DNA from: Candidatus Methanovirga meridionalis
Lineage (GTDB): Archaea; Methanobacteriota; Methanobacteria; Methanobacteriales; Methanobacteriaceae
Direction: 5' to 3'
NCBI GenBank assembly: GCA_031289325.1
Contig: JAITPS010000005.1
Location: forward strand, 1-11,129
DNA: 11,129 nt
The translations under genes were made by a program, and so were the position numbers. Below are positions 1 through 5,868 of this stretch, piece by piece (within the stretch, counting starts at the first letter, position 1; each line of letters opens with the position of its first letter). A model generated the notes under the pieces. The model made no database searches and was not told the origin of the DNA. It saw only the letters and a list, made by a program, of their open reading frames with translations.

Positions 1-139
1 AAATAATATTTTTAAGTACAGAAAAACTTCGTTTTTCTAATTGAACAAGTTCAATAATGAGATTTTTTAAATTACACCATAAGTATTAAATTTTTAATTA
101 AAAAAATTATAATTATTATTTTTAAAAATAAAAGAATAA

Positions 140-227
140 AAATTATTATTTAAAAAATTAGATTATTATTAATTTGAAATTCTTAAAAATATGATATTTA
201 AAAATAATGATTAATTAAAAACATTTG
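140..227 (+). repeat. Duplicated AT-rich module, copy 1
   Basis: This stretch recurs in the same orientation at 571-700. Shared blocks appear in the same order: AAATTATTATTTAAAAAATTA, then TTAATT followed by AAATTCTTAAAAA, then GATATTTAAAA, then AATGATTAATTA and AAACATTT. The second copy is longer because of an insertion of roughly 40 bp in the middle. The copies flank the dispersed element at 264-501. The function is unknown; a segmental duplication inside an expanding intergenic region is the simplest reading. Confidence 0.6.
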
Positions 228-263
228 TTACATCACTATAATAAAAAATGATAATTTAATTAT

Positions 264-501
264 TTTGGATTTGATAAAATTTTTAATAAATAATCTTTTT
301 AAAAATAAATGTTATTAAAATAAATGTTATTAAAAAATATTAATTTAAAATTATTTATATTAATTAAAATAAATTTATATTAATTAAAATTTAAAATTAT
401 AGATTTTCATGAAATAATATTTAAAATTAATATTTAAAATTAAATAATTTAATAAAAAAAATTTATTATTCATAATTTAAGAACTTTTCCATAATAACCA
501 T
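264..501 (+). repeat. Dispersed MITE-like element, copy A
   Basis: This AT-rich block of about 240 bp runs from TTTGGATTTGATAAAAT to TTAAGAACTTTTCC followed by ATAATAACCAT. Its right end recurs almost unchanged at 4676-4698 and 6695-6724, and reverse-complemented at 10885-10914. The body shares TTTATATTAATTAAAA and AAAATTATAGATTTT with the other copies. In copy C2 the two ends are imperfect inverted repeats of each other; here the left end has decayed. It contains no coding capacity, so it would have to be a non-autonomous element or a structural repeat. Confidence 0.6.
354..393 (+). repeat. Tandem duplication, 2 x 20 bp
   Basis: TTTATATTAATTAAAATAAA is followed directly by TTTATATTAATTAAAATTTA, a 20-bp period inside dispersed element copy A. 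The same 20-bp duplication is seen at the equivalent place in copies C1 and C2, so it is probably part of the ancestral element. Confidence 0.7.
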
Positions 502-570
502 GCATATTTTCTTAATTTTAAAAAATTTTCTGTTTTTTAAAGCTAAAAACTAAAAATCTTCGATTTTCCT

Positions 571-700
571 AAAATTATTATTTAAAAAATTAACTTAATA
601 TTAATTCAAAATTCTTAAAAACTGAAAATGAATGCTCCTAAATTGAAAATAAACTTTCAACAATAAGATATTTAAAATAAATGATTAATTACAAACATTT
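571..700 (+). repeat. Duplicated AT-rich module, copy 2
   Basis: This is the second copy of the module at 140-227, with a central insertion of about 40 bp around 620-664. It ends in ATTACAAACATTT, immediately before the 20-bp iterons that precede parA. Confidence 0.6.
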
Positions 701-740
701 TACAGTAATACAGTCAAAATTACAGTAATACAGTCAAAAT
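701..740 (+). repeat. Exact tandem iterons upstream of parA, 2 x 20 bp
   Basis: TACAGTAATACAGTCAAAAT is repeated exactly twice without a gap. Each unit carries TACAGTA, and the inverse TACTGTA occurs once more at 759-765. Between them, 743-756 forms a short inverted repeat (AAACC, ATAA, GGTTT). The cluster lies 135-200 bp before the parA start and is richer in G and C than its surroundings, which suggests a protein binding site such as an operator or a centromere-like site. That role is inferred from position and symmetry only. Confidence 0.55.
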
Positions 741-808
741 TTAAACCATAAGGTTTCATACTGTACAATCTAAGAAATTCTAAAATTTAATTATAAATTA
801 GATATTAG

Positions 809-827
809 AACTTATAAGTTATAAGTT
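809..827. promoter_or_regulatory. Palindrome and direct repeat upstream of parA, candidate operator
   Basis: AACTTATAAGTT at 809-820 is a perfect 12-bp palindrome. TTATAAGTT at 812-820 is repeated directly, overlapping by two bases, at 819-827. The site lies just upstream of the probable TATA box of parA. A related inverted repeat, TATAAGT and ACTTATA, stands directly after the end of the operon at 2117-2134. This placement fits binding by the operon's own DNA-binding partner, but ACTTATA also occurs in unrelated AT-rich DNA (4579 and 4599), so chance is a real alternative. Confidence 0.4.
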
Positions 828-841
828 ACAATTTAAAATCA

Positions 842-854
842 AATATTTATTTAT
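842..854 (+). promoter_or_regulatory. Probable archaeal TATA box for parA
   Basis: AATATTTATTTAT lies about 45 bp before the parA start codon. Initiation about 25 bp downstream would leave a leader of roughly 20-30 nt that includes the ribosome binding site. In DNA this AT-rich, TATA-like strings are common, so the assignment rests on position. Confidence 0.35.
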
Positions 855-886
855 CTGAATTAAATTAAATCCTTAATTAAACCTTG

Positions 887-894
887 AAGTGATC
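887..894 (+). promoter_or_regulatory. Ribosome binding site of parA
   Basis: AAGTGATC matches the GTGATC part of the archaeal Shine-Dalgarno sequence (complement of the 16S 3' end GATCACCTCC) and lies 4 nt before the ATG at 899. This supports that start. Confidence 0.6.
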
Positions 895-898
895 TTAA

Positions 899-1681
899 AT
901 GGGTGAAATATTAGCAATAATTAATCAAAAAGGAGGATGTGGAAAAACAACGACGGCTGTTAACTTTGGAACATCATTAGCTCTCTTAGGAAAAGCTGTT
1001 TTGATTGTAGATTTTGATCCTCAAGCAAATGCAACAACAAGTTTTGGTATAGACAAATTAGAATTAAAGGAAACAATATATAATGCTCTTAGTGGAGAAA
1101 TCAATGTTGAAAAGGTCATTAAAGCAACATTCGTTGAAAATTTATTTATATTACCTAGTAATATAGAACTTAGTGGGATAGAAGTTGAATTAAATAATAA
1201 AAAAAAGTTCTACAATGCACTAAAAAACCTTTTAAGCCCTGTAAAAGACCTTTTTAATTATATAATAATCGATGTTCCGCCTTCACTTGGAGTAATCACT
1301 GTTAATGCATTAGTTGCAGCGAATGAAGTTATTATACCAATTCAAGCTGAATATTATGCATTAGAAGGTGTTGCTGATTTAATTAACACTATTAAATTAG
1401 TGGAAGAACGGTTAAAAAGCCCATCTCCAATAAGAGGAATTGTTCTCACTTTATATGATTCAAGAACAATATTAGGTAGAGAAGTTTATAAGGAGCTTAA
1501 AACCTATTTTGGTGGAAAAGAACACATTTTTGATAGTGTTATTCCAAGAAACATTAAGTTAGCTGAAGCACCAAGTCATGGATTGCCATGCATAATTTTT
1601 GACCCTGGAAGTAGAGGATCGAAGGCCTACATGAAACTTGCAAAAGAATTTTTAGAATTAAAAAATCAAGAGCATCAATAA
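899..1681 (+). CDS. parA: ParA/Soj-family chromosome partitioning ATPase
   Basis: This 260-aa protein is a ParA/Soj-type P-loop ATPase. Such ATPases bind DNA non-specifically as ATP dimers and move chromosomes or plasmids when a partner protein stimulates ATP hydrolysis. Seen in the sequence: the deviant Walker A motif KGGCGKTT at residues 11-18 with the signature lysine K11, the Walker A' segment VLIVDFDPQAN at 34-44 (D38, D40), and Walker B YIIIDVPPS at 121-129 (D125). The length is usual for chromosomal ParA, and there is no N-terminal helix-turn-helix extension as in plasmid P1-type ParA. The next gene, 63 bp downstream on the same strand, begins with a ParB-type ParA-binding peptide, so the two probably form a segregation operon. 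MinD is less likely: there is no obvious C-terminal amphipathic membrane-targeting helix, and FDPQAN is typical of ParA. Confidence 0.92.
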   Translation: MGEILAIINQKGGCGKTTTAVNFGTSLALLGKAVLIVDFDPQANATTSFGIDKLELKETIYNALSGEINVEKVIKATFVENLFILPSNIELSGIEVELNNKKKFYNALKNLLSPVKDLFNYIIIDVPPSLGVITVNALVAANEVIIPIQAEYYALEGVADLINTIKLVEERLKSPSPIRGIVLTLYDSRTILGREVYKELKTYFGGKEHIFDSVIPRNIKLAEAPSHGLPCIIFDPGSRGSKAYMKLAKEFLELKNQEHQ

Positions 1682-1710
1682 ATCATGCACATCACTACAT
1701 AGAATAATAT

Positions 1711-1743
1711 AGGGAGAATATTAAAATTTAGGGAGAATATTAA
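1711..1743 (+). repeat. Tandem duplication of a ribosome binding site, 19-bp period
   Basis: AGGGAGAATATTAAAATTT at 1711-1729 is followed by AGGGAGAATATTAAAAT, which runs into the start codon at 1745. The duplication places two Shine-Dalgarno-like GGGAG motifs (1712-1716 and 1731-1735) before the ParB-like gene. The second is 9 nt from the ATG and is the likely functional one. The first ends about 28 nt upstream and is probably redundant. Confidence 0.75.
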
Positions 1744-1744
1744 A

Positions 1745-2116
1745 ATGGTAAAAAAAACAGGATTGGGAAAAGGATTGGATGCTTTAATTCCAATTATTTC
1801 TGAAAAAGACTTGAAAAATGATATTTCATTAGAAGATATTTTAAATAAAAATAACGATTTAAAAAAAGATAATGAAAATCAAGAAAATTTAATCAAAGAA
1901 AATGATATTGATGATGAGAATATAAAGGAGGTTATAAAAATTATAGAAAAAAATCCTCGAATTACTTTATGGTCATCTAAATCAGCAGCCGTTCTAAAAT
2001 ATTTAAGGAAAACAAAACCAGAATTTAGTATTAGTAAAGAAGCATCACTGCTTATGGATAAAGCAATATCTAATAAATATCCTGAAATATGGAAACTGTT
2101 TGAAAATATTAAATAA
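1745..2116 (+). CDS. ParB-like partner: ParA-binding peptide on a novel short protein
   Basis: This 123-aa protein opens with MVKKTGLGKGLDALIP. GLGKGLDALIP at residues 6-16 is the box found at the N terminus of bacterial ParB/Spo0J proteins, where it contacts ParA and stimulates its ATPase. The rest is not ParB: no ParB/Srx CTP-binding motif and no helix-turn-helix core is visible, and the protein is less than half of ParB's usual length. Residues 17-60 are a highly charged, Asn/Asp/Lys-rich linker that is probably disordered. Residues 61-123 look folded and mostly helical, with hydrophobic and aromatic positions (ITLWSSKSAAVLKYLRKTKPEF, then KYPEIWKLF), and could bind DNA or dimerise. I do not recognise this domain. 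It follows parA by 63 bp on the same strand. The likely role is adaptor or centromere-binding partner of ParA, analogous to ParB or SegB; this is inference from the peptide and context. Confidence 0.75.
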   Translation: MVKKTGLGKGLDALIPIISEKDLKNDISLEDILNKNNDLKKDNENQENLIKENDIDDENIKEVIKIIEKNPRITLWSSKSAAVLKYLRKTKPEFSISKEASLLMDKAISNKYPEIWKLFENIK

Positions 2117-2134
2117 TATAAGTATAGACTTATA
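2117..2134. terminator. Inverted repeat between convergent genes, possible terminator or binding site
   Basis: TATAAGT, loop ATAG, ACTTATA is a perfect 7-bp inverted repeat that begins on the base after the stop codon of the ParB-like gene. It lies in the 59-bp space between this gene and the convergent purL. It could act as a hairpin in both directions, although a 7-bp AT stem is weak and no strong oligo-T tract follows. It could equally be a binding site related to the palindrome at 809-827. Confidence 0.4.
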
Positions 2135-2175
2135 TGATTCATTTAATAAGTATTAATTATTGTTTAATTGTGTAT

Positions 2176-4329
2176 TTATTCCATGTATTTTTCAACAGCA
2201 TTGTCATAGCTATTTTTTAACTTAGATAAGCTGATTGAAATATTATTATCAAGTATTTTAACTGTATCTCCTTTAACTTCACCAATACAACTACAAGGAA
2301 CTCTTATGTCATTTAAAATACTTTCTATATGGTCTTCTTTAACCGTTATTAAATATCTTCCCTGACTTTCAGAGAAAAGAAGATCATTTAAACTAATATT
2401 CTCATCATGAACAAGCCCATCTATTTCAACTTCACATCCTAAACCTCCAGCTATTGCCATCTCAGATAAACAAATAGCTATTCCACCAGCAGAACAATCA
2501 TGAATAGCTGTTATATTATTATTAATATCTTCATCCAACAATCTTAATAGTTCAAGATTTATCTCTTTTTCATTTTCAATATTTACTTTAGGAGGTTGAC
2601 CTTGCTCTAAATCAAAACATATTTTATGATATATTGAACCATCAACTTCATTATATGTGGTTCCAATAGCTATTATCTTATCAGATTCATTTTTGAAATC
2701 TAAAGTTCTAATGTTTTTAATCTTTCCTACACCAATAGCACCCACAACAGGAGTTGGGTTAATTTTTATGCCCTCAGTTTCATTATAAAAACTTACATTA
2801 CCACTGATAATTGGTGTTTTAAAACTATTTGCAATATCAGACATTCCTTCAATACATTTAGCAAAACTCCAAAGAATTTCAGGATTTTCAGGATTTCCGA
2901 AATTTAGGCAGTCCACAAGTGCATAAGGTTTTGCTCCCATAGAAACAATGTTTCTAATAGCTTCAGCTACACAAGCGACCCCACCATGATATGGGGACAA
3001 CTTAGTGTAAATACTGTTGGTATCACAACTTAATGCAATAAATGTTTCATTATCTATATTTAATACAGCTCCATCATCCCCTGGCTTTACAATGGTTCTA
3101 ATTTGAACTTCATGATCATACTGATTGTAAATCCATTTTTTATTTCCTACATTTGGATTAGATAATAATTTAAGAATGGATTCTTCAATATCTATATTTT
3201 CAACTTCAACATATTCATTACTAACTTTAGGTTCTCTTATTTCACGATTTATATGTGGAGGATCAGCTAAAATGTGAGATGGTAAATTAGCTATTATTTC
3301 ATCTCCATTTTTAACCATCATATTACCATCATCAGTAACTTTACCTATAACCTTAGATGGGATTTCATGTTTATTACAAATAGCTATTACATCATTAACA
3401 TTCTTTGGATTGATAACAAATATCATTCTTTCTTGAGATTCTGATAACATGATTTCATAAGGAGTCATTCCAGTTTCTCTAAGAAGAATTTTATTTAAAT
3501 CGATTATTGCTCCATTACCACATTTATCTACAAGTTCACTAATACAACACGTTAATCCACCACCACCAAGATCTTTAACACCAGAAACCACTATTTTTTC
3601 CAATATTTCAAGTGATGCTTCAAGAACTTTCTTTTTAGTGAAAGGGTCTCCGACTTGAACAGCTGGTCTATCATCAATTTCTGAACTTTTTGTTAATTCA
3701 ACCGATGCAAATGTTACTCCATGTATTCCATCACGACCAGTAGTACTTCCCATAAGCAAGAAAACATCATCAGGATTTGGAGCTATTCCTCTTACAATAT
3801 TCTTTTTAGGAAGAAGACCAACACACATAACATTTACAAGAGGATTTGTTTTATATGAACTATTGAAGACTACTTCACCACCAACCGTAGGAACCCCAAC
3901 ACGATTACCATAATCTGAAATACCTTTTATAACATGCTCAAATAAATATCTTGATTTTTGATCCTTTAATGAGCCAAAATGGAGTGAGTCGAGAAGAGCT
4001 ATTGGCATGGCACCCATTGAAATAATATCTCTTAAGATTCCTCCTATTCCTGTTCCTGCTCCACCATAAGGTTCAATAGCTGATGGATGATTATGACTTT
4101 CGATTCCAACTGCAAGTGCAAGCTCATCAGTAATTGAAACAATTCCAGCATCATCTCCAGGCCCCATTATTATGTTTTCTCCTTCACTTGGAAACATGCT
4201 CAAAAATGGTCTACTACTTTTATATGAACAATGTTCTGAAAACATTATATCCAACATTCCCTCTTCAAGAGGATTTGGAACTCTTCCAATTTTCTCTACA
4301 ATGTACTCCATTTCAGAATTACTTAACAT
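2176..4329 (-). CDS. purL: Phosphoribosylformylglycinamidine synthase subunit PurL
   Basis: The product is the 717-aa synthetase subunit of FGAM synthase, step 4 of de novo purine synthesis. It converts FGAR to FGAM with ATP and with ammonia delivered by PurQ, in a cytosolic complex with PurS. Visible landmarks: SEHCSYKSS at residues 31-39 with the conserved catalytic histidine H33, GPGDDAG at 56-62, ESHNHPSAIEPYGGAGTG at 77-94, TGRDGIHGVTFAS at 197-209, VQVGDPF at 225-231, DLGGGGL at 253-259 and SESQERM at 296-302. A second AIRS-type half contains LNFGNPE and DCSAGGIA. This is the small archaeal/Gram-positive form; the length is normal and no glutaminase domain is fused. The start is supported by AGGA (complement of 4336-4339), 6 nt upstream. 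purS and purQ are not in the window. The gene stands alone between the parA operon and a repeat element. Confidence 0.97.
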   Translation of the reverse strand: MLSNSEMEYIVEKIGRVPNPLEEGMLDIMFSEHCSYKSSRPFLSMFPSEGENIIMGPGDDAGIVSITDELALAVGIESHNHPSAIEPYGGAGTGIGGILRDIISMGAMPIALLDSLHFGSLKDQKSRYLFEHVIKGISDYGNRVGVPTVGGEVVFNSSYKTNPLVNVMCVGLLPKKNIVRGIAPNPDDVFLLMGSTTGRDGIHGVTFASVELTKSSEIDDRPAVQVGDPFTKKKVLEASLEILEKIVVSGVKDLGGGGLTCCISELVDKCGNGAIIDLNKILLRETGMTPYEIMLSESQERMIFVINPKNVNDVIAICNKHEIPSKVIGKVTDDGNMMVKNGDEIIANLPSHILADPPHINREIREPKVSNEYVEVENIDIEESILKLLSNPNVGNKKWIYNQYDHEVQIRTIVKPGDDGAVLNIDNETFIALSCDTNSIYTKLSPYHGGVACVAEAIRNIVSMGAKPYALVDCLNFGNPENPEILWSFAKCIEGMSDIANSFKTPIISGNVSFYNETEGIKINPTPVVGAIGVGKIKNIRTLDFKNESDKIIAIGTTYNEVDGSIYHKICFDLEQGQPPKVNIENEKEINLELLRLLDEDINNNITAIHDCSAGGIAICLSEMAIAGGLGCEVEIDGLVHDENISLNDLLFSESQGRYLITVKEDHIESILNDIRVPCSCIGEVKGDTVKILDNNISISLSKLKNSYDNAVEKYME

Positions 4330-4383
4330 TTTCTTTCCTTTTATTCATAATATATCAATTAAATTAATCTTAAATTAAAATTT

Positions 4384-4392
4384 AATTTATAA
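4384..4392 (-). promoter_or_regulatory. Possible TATA box for purL
   Basis: On the minus strand this reads TTATAAATT, about 55 bp before the purL start codon. It is close to the edge of the dispersed element copy B, so insertion of that element may have set the upstream border of the promoter. It is a weak call in DNA this AT-rich. Confidence 0.25.
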
Positions 4393-4400
4393 TGGGTTCG

Positions 4401-4500
4401 ATGAAGTTTTAAATAAATAGTTGAAGTTTTAAATAAATAATTGAAGTTTTAAATAAATAGTTAAAGTTTTAAATAAATAATTGAAGTTTTAAATAAATAG
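4401..4500 (+). repeat. Tandem repeat, 5 x 20 bp
   Basis: Five consecutive 20-bp units follow the pattern TTGAAGTTTTAAATAAATAG/A, with at most two differences between units. The last base alternates G, A, G, A, G, so the array may have grown by duplicating 40-bp pairs. The unit derives from the left end of the dispersed element. Two helical turns per unit would place the AT tracts on one face of the helix. Confidence 0.95.
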
Positions 4501-4567
4501 TTTTTTTAAAAATAAACACTTTTTTATTTTAATAAATAACTTTTTTAAAAATAAATATTGTTAAAAT

Positions 4568-4607
4568 ATGTTAATATTACTTATAAAATGTTAATATTAC
4601 TTATAAA
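4568..4607 (+). repeat. Tandem duplication, 2 x 20 bp
   Basis: ATGTTAATATTACTTATAAA is repeated exactly and adjacently inside dispersed element copy B. Each unit contains ACTTATA, the half-site also present around the parA operon. Confidence 0.85.
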
Positions 4608-4700
4608 TTTAAATTATAACTTTTTATAAAAAAATATTAAAAATTGAATAAAATTAATAAAAAAAATTATCATTTAAAATTTAAGAACTTTTCCATAAAA

Positions 4701-4734
4701 GAACATATTATTAAGGAGAACATATTATTAAGGT
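4701..4734 (+). repeat. Tandem duplication, 2 x 17 bp
   Basis: GAACATATTATTAAGGA is followed directly by GAACATATTATTAAGGT. It begins at the right edge of dispersed element copy B, where the usual AATAACC end is missing, so the duplication may have accompanied decay of that end. Confidence 0.8.
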
Positions 4735-4838
4735 TATTAATTAATCTGTTTTTAAATAGTAGCATGTGAAAAATAAATTAAAGAATGTTTAATCTATTAA
4801 TTTTTATTTAAAGGTTCTTATTGTTTAATAATATGAAT

Positions 4839-4862
4839 GAAAAAAGAAGAATTAAAAAAAGA
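4839..4862 (-). terminator. Probable oligo-T terminator of ftr
   Basis: Read on the minus strand this is a pyrimidine tract with runs of seven and six T (CTCTTTTTTTAATTC, then TTCTTTTTTC), 55-80 bp past the ftr stop codon. Archaeal transcription commonly ends at such U-rich tracts without a hairpin. Confidence 0.5.
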
Positions 4863-4917
4863 GAATATGAAAATTTATAAAAATTATTTAAATCTTTTAA
4901 AATTATTTTCATTAGAT

Positions 4918-5814
4918 TTAATAATCTAAATCTCTTAAATTTATTTTATAAGCTCCTAAATTACCACCAAAGTTTCCAGCATCAATAGATAAAACACCAG
5001 GAATAGAACAAGCAGCTTTAATACCTTCAGTCATGGCTTTTTTAACAGCATCTTCATCCACTCCATCAATAACGATTTCATAGATTCCATTAACATCAGT
5101 ATCAATTTCAGATTCTTTAACTTCCTCTTTTAAACTAACACACATTTTTTCATTAGTTGAAGCATTTAAGAAATTATATTTATTGCACCCCACCTTAGAA
5201 CCAGATGCAACAACACCACCAGGGAAAGGAGTAATAACACCAGAAACATTAGCAATAGCATCAACAGCAGCTTGAGCACCTACAAGAGCAGCCATTTTAC
5301 TATCACCCATTACAAAGAAGTTTCCTCCAGCAACACCATTTTTTATACCAAATTTAGATTCAACTATAAAGTCTCCAGACATTATAGGTATTGAATGCAT
5401 CTTTCTACCAGCTATTTCTAATTCTTTTTCATATCCATCTCCAAAGAACTTTAGTTTAAATCCAACTTTAAGAAGCTCATCTTCGTTATTAAGTGCATTG
5501 AAAACAGAAGTTGTAGGAGCAGTTAATATTCCCATTCCAATTCTCTCTAAAAGTTCGTGCTCTAATTTTTTTTTACCTGAATTACAAATCATTATTGTAA
5601 AACCTGGTCTTCCATCAGGAGTTTCTAATGGAGAAACATAACCATCAATTCCAGCTTCGGCTGGACATCCAATTACAGATGTTGCATAACCAGTAGCTTC
5701 AGTTACCGCAGTTAAAGCTAATTTTTTTGTGGCTGCAGTTACAAGTAGTCTTGAGACTTTAATTCCAAATGCTTCAGCATAAGTATCTTTTATTTCTACA
5801 CCATTAATTTTCAT
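4918..5814 (-). CDS. ftr: Formylmethanofuran--tetrahydromethanopterin formyltransferase
   Basis: Ftr transfers the formyl group from formylmethanofuran to tetrahydromethanopterin, the second step of CO2 reduction to methane, in the cytosol as a homo-oligomer. The protein is nearly collinear with known methanogen Ftr: MKINGVEIKDTYAEAFGIKVSR at the start, VTAATKKLA at 25-33, CPAEAGIDGYV at 50-60, ETPDGRPGFTIMIC at 64-77, HELLERIG at 86-93, MSGDF at 145-149, GVAGGNFFVMGDS at 160-172, TPFPGGVVASGSKVG at 195-209 and DAGNFGGNLGAYKI at 278-291. The start is placed at 5814, giving the family's usual length of 298 residues. A longer frame from 5850 would add 12 residues without homology. GGTGA (complement of 5819-5823), 4 nt before this ATG, also supports the shorter form. 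It is monocistronic here. Confidence 0.98.
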   Translation of the reverse strand: MKINGVEIKDTYAEAFGIKVSRLLVTAATKKLALTAVTEATGYATSVIGCPAEAGIDGYVSPLETPDGRPGFTIMICNSGKKKLEHELLERIGMGILTAPTTSVFNALNNEDELLKVGFKLKFFGDGYEKELEIAGRKMHSIPIMSGDFIVESKFGIKNGVAGGNFFVMGDSKMAALVGAQAAVDAIANVSGVITPFPGGVVASGSKVGCNKYNFLNASTNEKMCVSLKEEVKESEIDTDVNGIYEIVIDGVDEDAVKKAMTEGIKAACSIPGVLSIDAGNFGGNLGAYKINLRDLDY

Positions 5815-5818
5815 AATT

Positions 5819-5823
5819 TCACC
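5819..5823 (-). promoter_or_regulatory. Ribosome binding site deciding the ftr start
   Basis: On the minus strand, GGTGA stands 4 nt before the ATG at 5814, the same spacing as for parA and orc1. It lies inside the longer open frame that begins at 5850, which argues that the longer frame is not the start in use. Confidence 0.7.
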
Positions 5824-5851
5824 ATTTATTTTTATTTTATATATTATCAAA

Positions 5852-5868
5852 ATATTATATATTTCAAA
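5852..5868 (-). promoter_or_regulatory. Probable BRE/TATA element of ftr
   Basis: On the minus strand this reads TTGAAATATATAATATT: a purine-rich GAAA followed by ATATATAAT. Initiation about 25 bp downstream, near 5831, would give a short leader that includes the GGTGA ribosome binding site. TTTTGATAAT occurs twice around it (5839-5850 and 5872-5882). The second TATA-like string, nearer the gene, would leave no room for the ribosome binding site. Confidence 0.4.

Larger units (their letters stand above)
1..898. other. AT-rich non-coding region upstream of parA
   Basis: No credible gene is visible in this stretch; reading frames are short and lack ribosome binding sites. It holds a small hairpin at 20-38 (AGAAAAAC, loop TTC, GTTTTTCT) and a similar one at 553-567 (AAAATC, loop TTC, GATTTT). 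It also holds a duplicated module (140-227 and 571-700), one copy of the dispersed MITE-like element (264-501), and a cluster of iterons and palindromes at 701-827 next to the parA promoter. The 20-38 hairpin could be the terminator of a gene lying left of the window, but this cannot be decided here. Confidence 0.7.
4392..4698 (+). repeat. Dispersed MITE-like element, copy B
   Basis: The left end, ATGGGTTCGATGAAGTTTTAA, aligns with the left end of copy C2 (TTGGTTTTGATAAAGTTCTTAA). The right end carries AAAATTTAAGAACTTTTCC as in copies A and C2, but lacks the terminal AATAACC. Inside are a five-fold 20-bp array at 4401-4500 and a two-fold one at 4568-4607, which explain why this copy is longer than the others. 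It lies upstream of purL and has no coding capacity. Confidence 0.55.
4330..4917. other. Non-coding region between ftr and purL
   Basis: This 588-bp AT-rich stretch lies between the 3' end of ftr and the 5' end of purL, both on the minus strand. It holds the purL promoter region, a dispersed element with its 20-bp array (4392-4698), a 17-bp duplication at 4701-4734 and an A-rich tract that is probably the ftr terminator. About 100 bp (4735-4832) show nothing recognisable. Confidence 0.65.

Noticed and set aside
500..553. 17-codon frame starting MHIFLILKNF
   Set aside because: No ribosome binding site, hydrophobic low-complexity content typical of AT-rich DNA, and it overlaps the end of a dispersed repeat.
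899..1681. MinD or plasmid-type ParA
   Set aside because: There is no membrane-targeting C-terminal helix for MinD, and no N-terminal DNA-binding domain for P1-type ParA. Neighbouring genes are chromosomal housekeeping genes, so a plasmid origin is unlikely.
1879..2142. 87-aa open frame on the minus strand
   Set aside because: It lies antisense to the ParB-like gene, has no ribosome binding site or recognisable domain, and its composition is what the opposite strand of a Lys/Asp/Asn-rich gene gives.
4134..4378. Two overlapping open frames of 77 and 68 aa on the plus strand
   Set aside because: Both lie antisense to the highly conserved 5' part of purL and show no family features.
4833..4880. 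15-codon Lys/Arg/Glu-rich frame
   Set aside because: It lies in the A-rich tract that serves as the opposite strand of the ftr terminator and has no ribosome binding site.
5815..5850. 12-residue N-terminal extension of Ftr
   Set aside because: The extension has no counterpart in the family, and the ribosome binding site GGTGA for the internal ATG lies within it. The shorter 298-residue form has the standard length and N terminus.
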